DNA of 64,000 nt from Polyangiaceae bacterium (GTDB lineage Bacteria; Myxococcota_A; Polyangia; Polyangiales; Polyangiaceae). Where the stretch lies: positions 905,501-969,500 of the forward strand of contig JAHBVX010000001.1 of the NCBI GenBank assembly GCA_019637295.1, written 5' to 3'. Position numbers and translations under genes: made by a program. Below the pieces are notes generated by a model. That model was not told the origin of the DNA. It was given only the letters and a program-made list of their open reading frames with translations, and did no database searches. Positions 63,554 through 64,000 of this stretch are shown in pieces; the first letter of the stretch is position 1, and each line of letters begins with the position of its first letter.

Positions 63554-64000
63554 GTGTCTGCGATCGGCCTCTTCCCCCGCGGTGCGCCGCGCCCGACGAG
63601 CAGCGCGGGCGAGCAAGCCTTGCACCGCGCGCTCGGAAGCGGGCTGCCCGCCGGTTGGACCGCGTGGCACTCGCTGCGGGTGAGGTCCGAGTCCGGTTGG
63701 GAGGGTGAGGGCGACTTCGTGATCGCCATCCCCGATCGCGGCATGGTGGTGCTCGAGGTGAAGACTGGCGCCATCGAGGTGCGCGACGGCCAGTGGCTGC
63801 AGAACGGAAGACCGATGGACCGCGCGCCGCGCGAGCAGGGCCATGGCTTCGCGCGGTTGCTCGCCAGGAAGCTCGTCGAGCGCGGGCTCGCGAGCGCTCC
63901 ACCCTTTGGCGTGGCCACGGCGTTTCCGACGTGCCCCTTCAGCAACCCACCGCGGCACGGTGATCTCGACGGCGTGGTGCTGGGCCAACAAGACCTGCCG
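63554..64000 (+). CDS. NERD-domain protein, N-terminal part (runs off the window)
   Basis: From GTG 63554 the frame stays open to the window end (149 codons). EGDFVIAIPDRGMVVLEVKTG, followed by VRDGQWLQNG, matches the NERD nuclease-related domain, in which the Asp, Glu and Lys are catalytic-like. In many bacteria NERD is fused to a UvrD-type helicase; whether that follows here cannot be seen. Confidence 0.75.
   Translation, partial: MSAIGLFPRGAPRPTSSAGEQALHRALGSGLPAGWTAWHSLRVRSESGWEGEGDFVIAIPDRGMVVLEVKTGAIEVRDGQWLQNGRPMDRAPREQGHGFARLLARKLVERGLASAPPFGVATAFPTCPFSNPPRHGDLDGVVLGQQDLP

Overview
The window is high-GC DNA packed with genes. Many of its proteins are lipoproteins with Gly/Ser/Thr-rich linkers after the lipobox, and it also carries AgmX/PglI-type proteins, Sel1 repeats and NtrC-type regulation. 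Together these suggest a member of the Myxococcota, most likely Polyangiales-like. This is an inference from style and gene content, because no rRNA or other phylogenetic marker was available for comparison.

Layout. 1-11 kb: the 3' end of an Lhr-type helicase, small lipoproteins, an SMP-30-like lipoprotein, an outer-membrane barrel, pheT (without pheS), a HAD phosphatase, a membrane-anchored subtilase, an antitoxin-like gene beside a decayed nucleotidyltransferase toxin, an aldo/keto reductase and a radical SAM protein. 11-30 kb: a minus-strand block of 19 genes for multihaem electron transfer. 30-33.5 kb: a divergent histidine kinase and sigma-54 (NtrC-family) regulator. 33.5-47.5 kb: lipoproteins, a hemerythrin-like protein, a Sel1 protein, a large lipoprotein with a somatomedin-B-like tail, dienelactone hydrolase, an outer-membrane protein, an RlmI-like rRNA methyltransferase, a beta-helix protein and two AgmX/PglI-type proteins. 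47.5-64 kb: lnt, a PhzF-like protein, an HU protein, ybeY, a TalC-type transaldolase, a receiver-only regulator, thiC with a TPP riboswitch, a vWA lipoprotein, a phosphatase-superfamily protein, an M23 peptidase, a YccF-like protein, and the start of a NERD-domain protein cut by the window edge.

The central system is the 11-30 kb block. In order of transcription it encodes: an NrfJ/OB-fold protein, a Rieske protein, a b6/subunit-IV-type cytochrome b, a 9-haem membrane-anchored cytochrome c, a 34-haem cytochrome c, an outer-membrane beta-barrel, a 12-haem lipoprotein, a 15-haem lipoprotein (three CX4CH sites), a lipoprotein of unknown role, two tandem copies of a [tetrahaem lipoprotein - four-cluster Fe-S protein - NrfD membrane protein] module, a small unknown protein, and an OmcA/MtrC-type decahaem lipoprotein. 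I count 88 haem c attachment motifs in seven proteins. The set reads as a complete inferred path from the quinone pool (bc-type complex and two NrfD modules) through the periplasm to a porin-cytochrome conduit and a surface cytochrome, that is, extracellular electron transfer. Sigma-54 (-24/-12) promoter-like sites lie upstream of each of three transcription units in the block, and the divergent NtrC-type regulator has an intact GAFTGA loop, so regulator and cluster probably belong together.

Other points of note: the cytochrome b lacks one canonical haem-ligand His (Gln instead) and has PPWY in place of PEWY; the Rieske gene appears to start at CTG; a 13-bp motif recurs in intergenic palindromes; and the AbiEii-like toxin is a deletion remnant while its partner stays intact.
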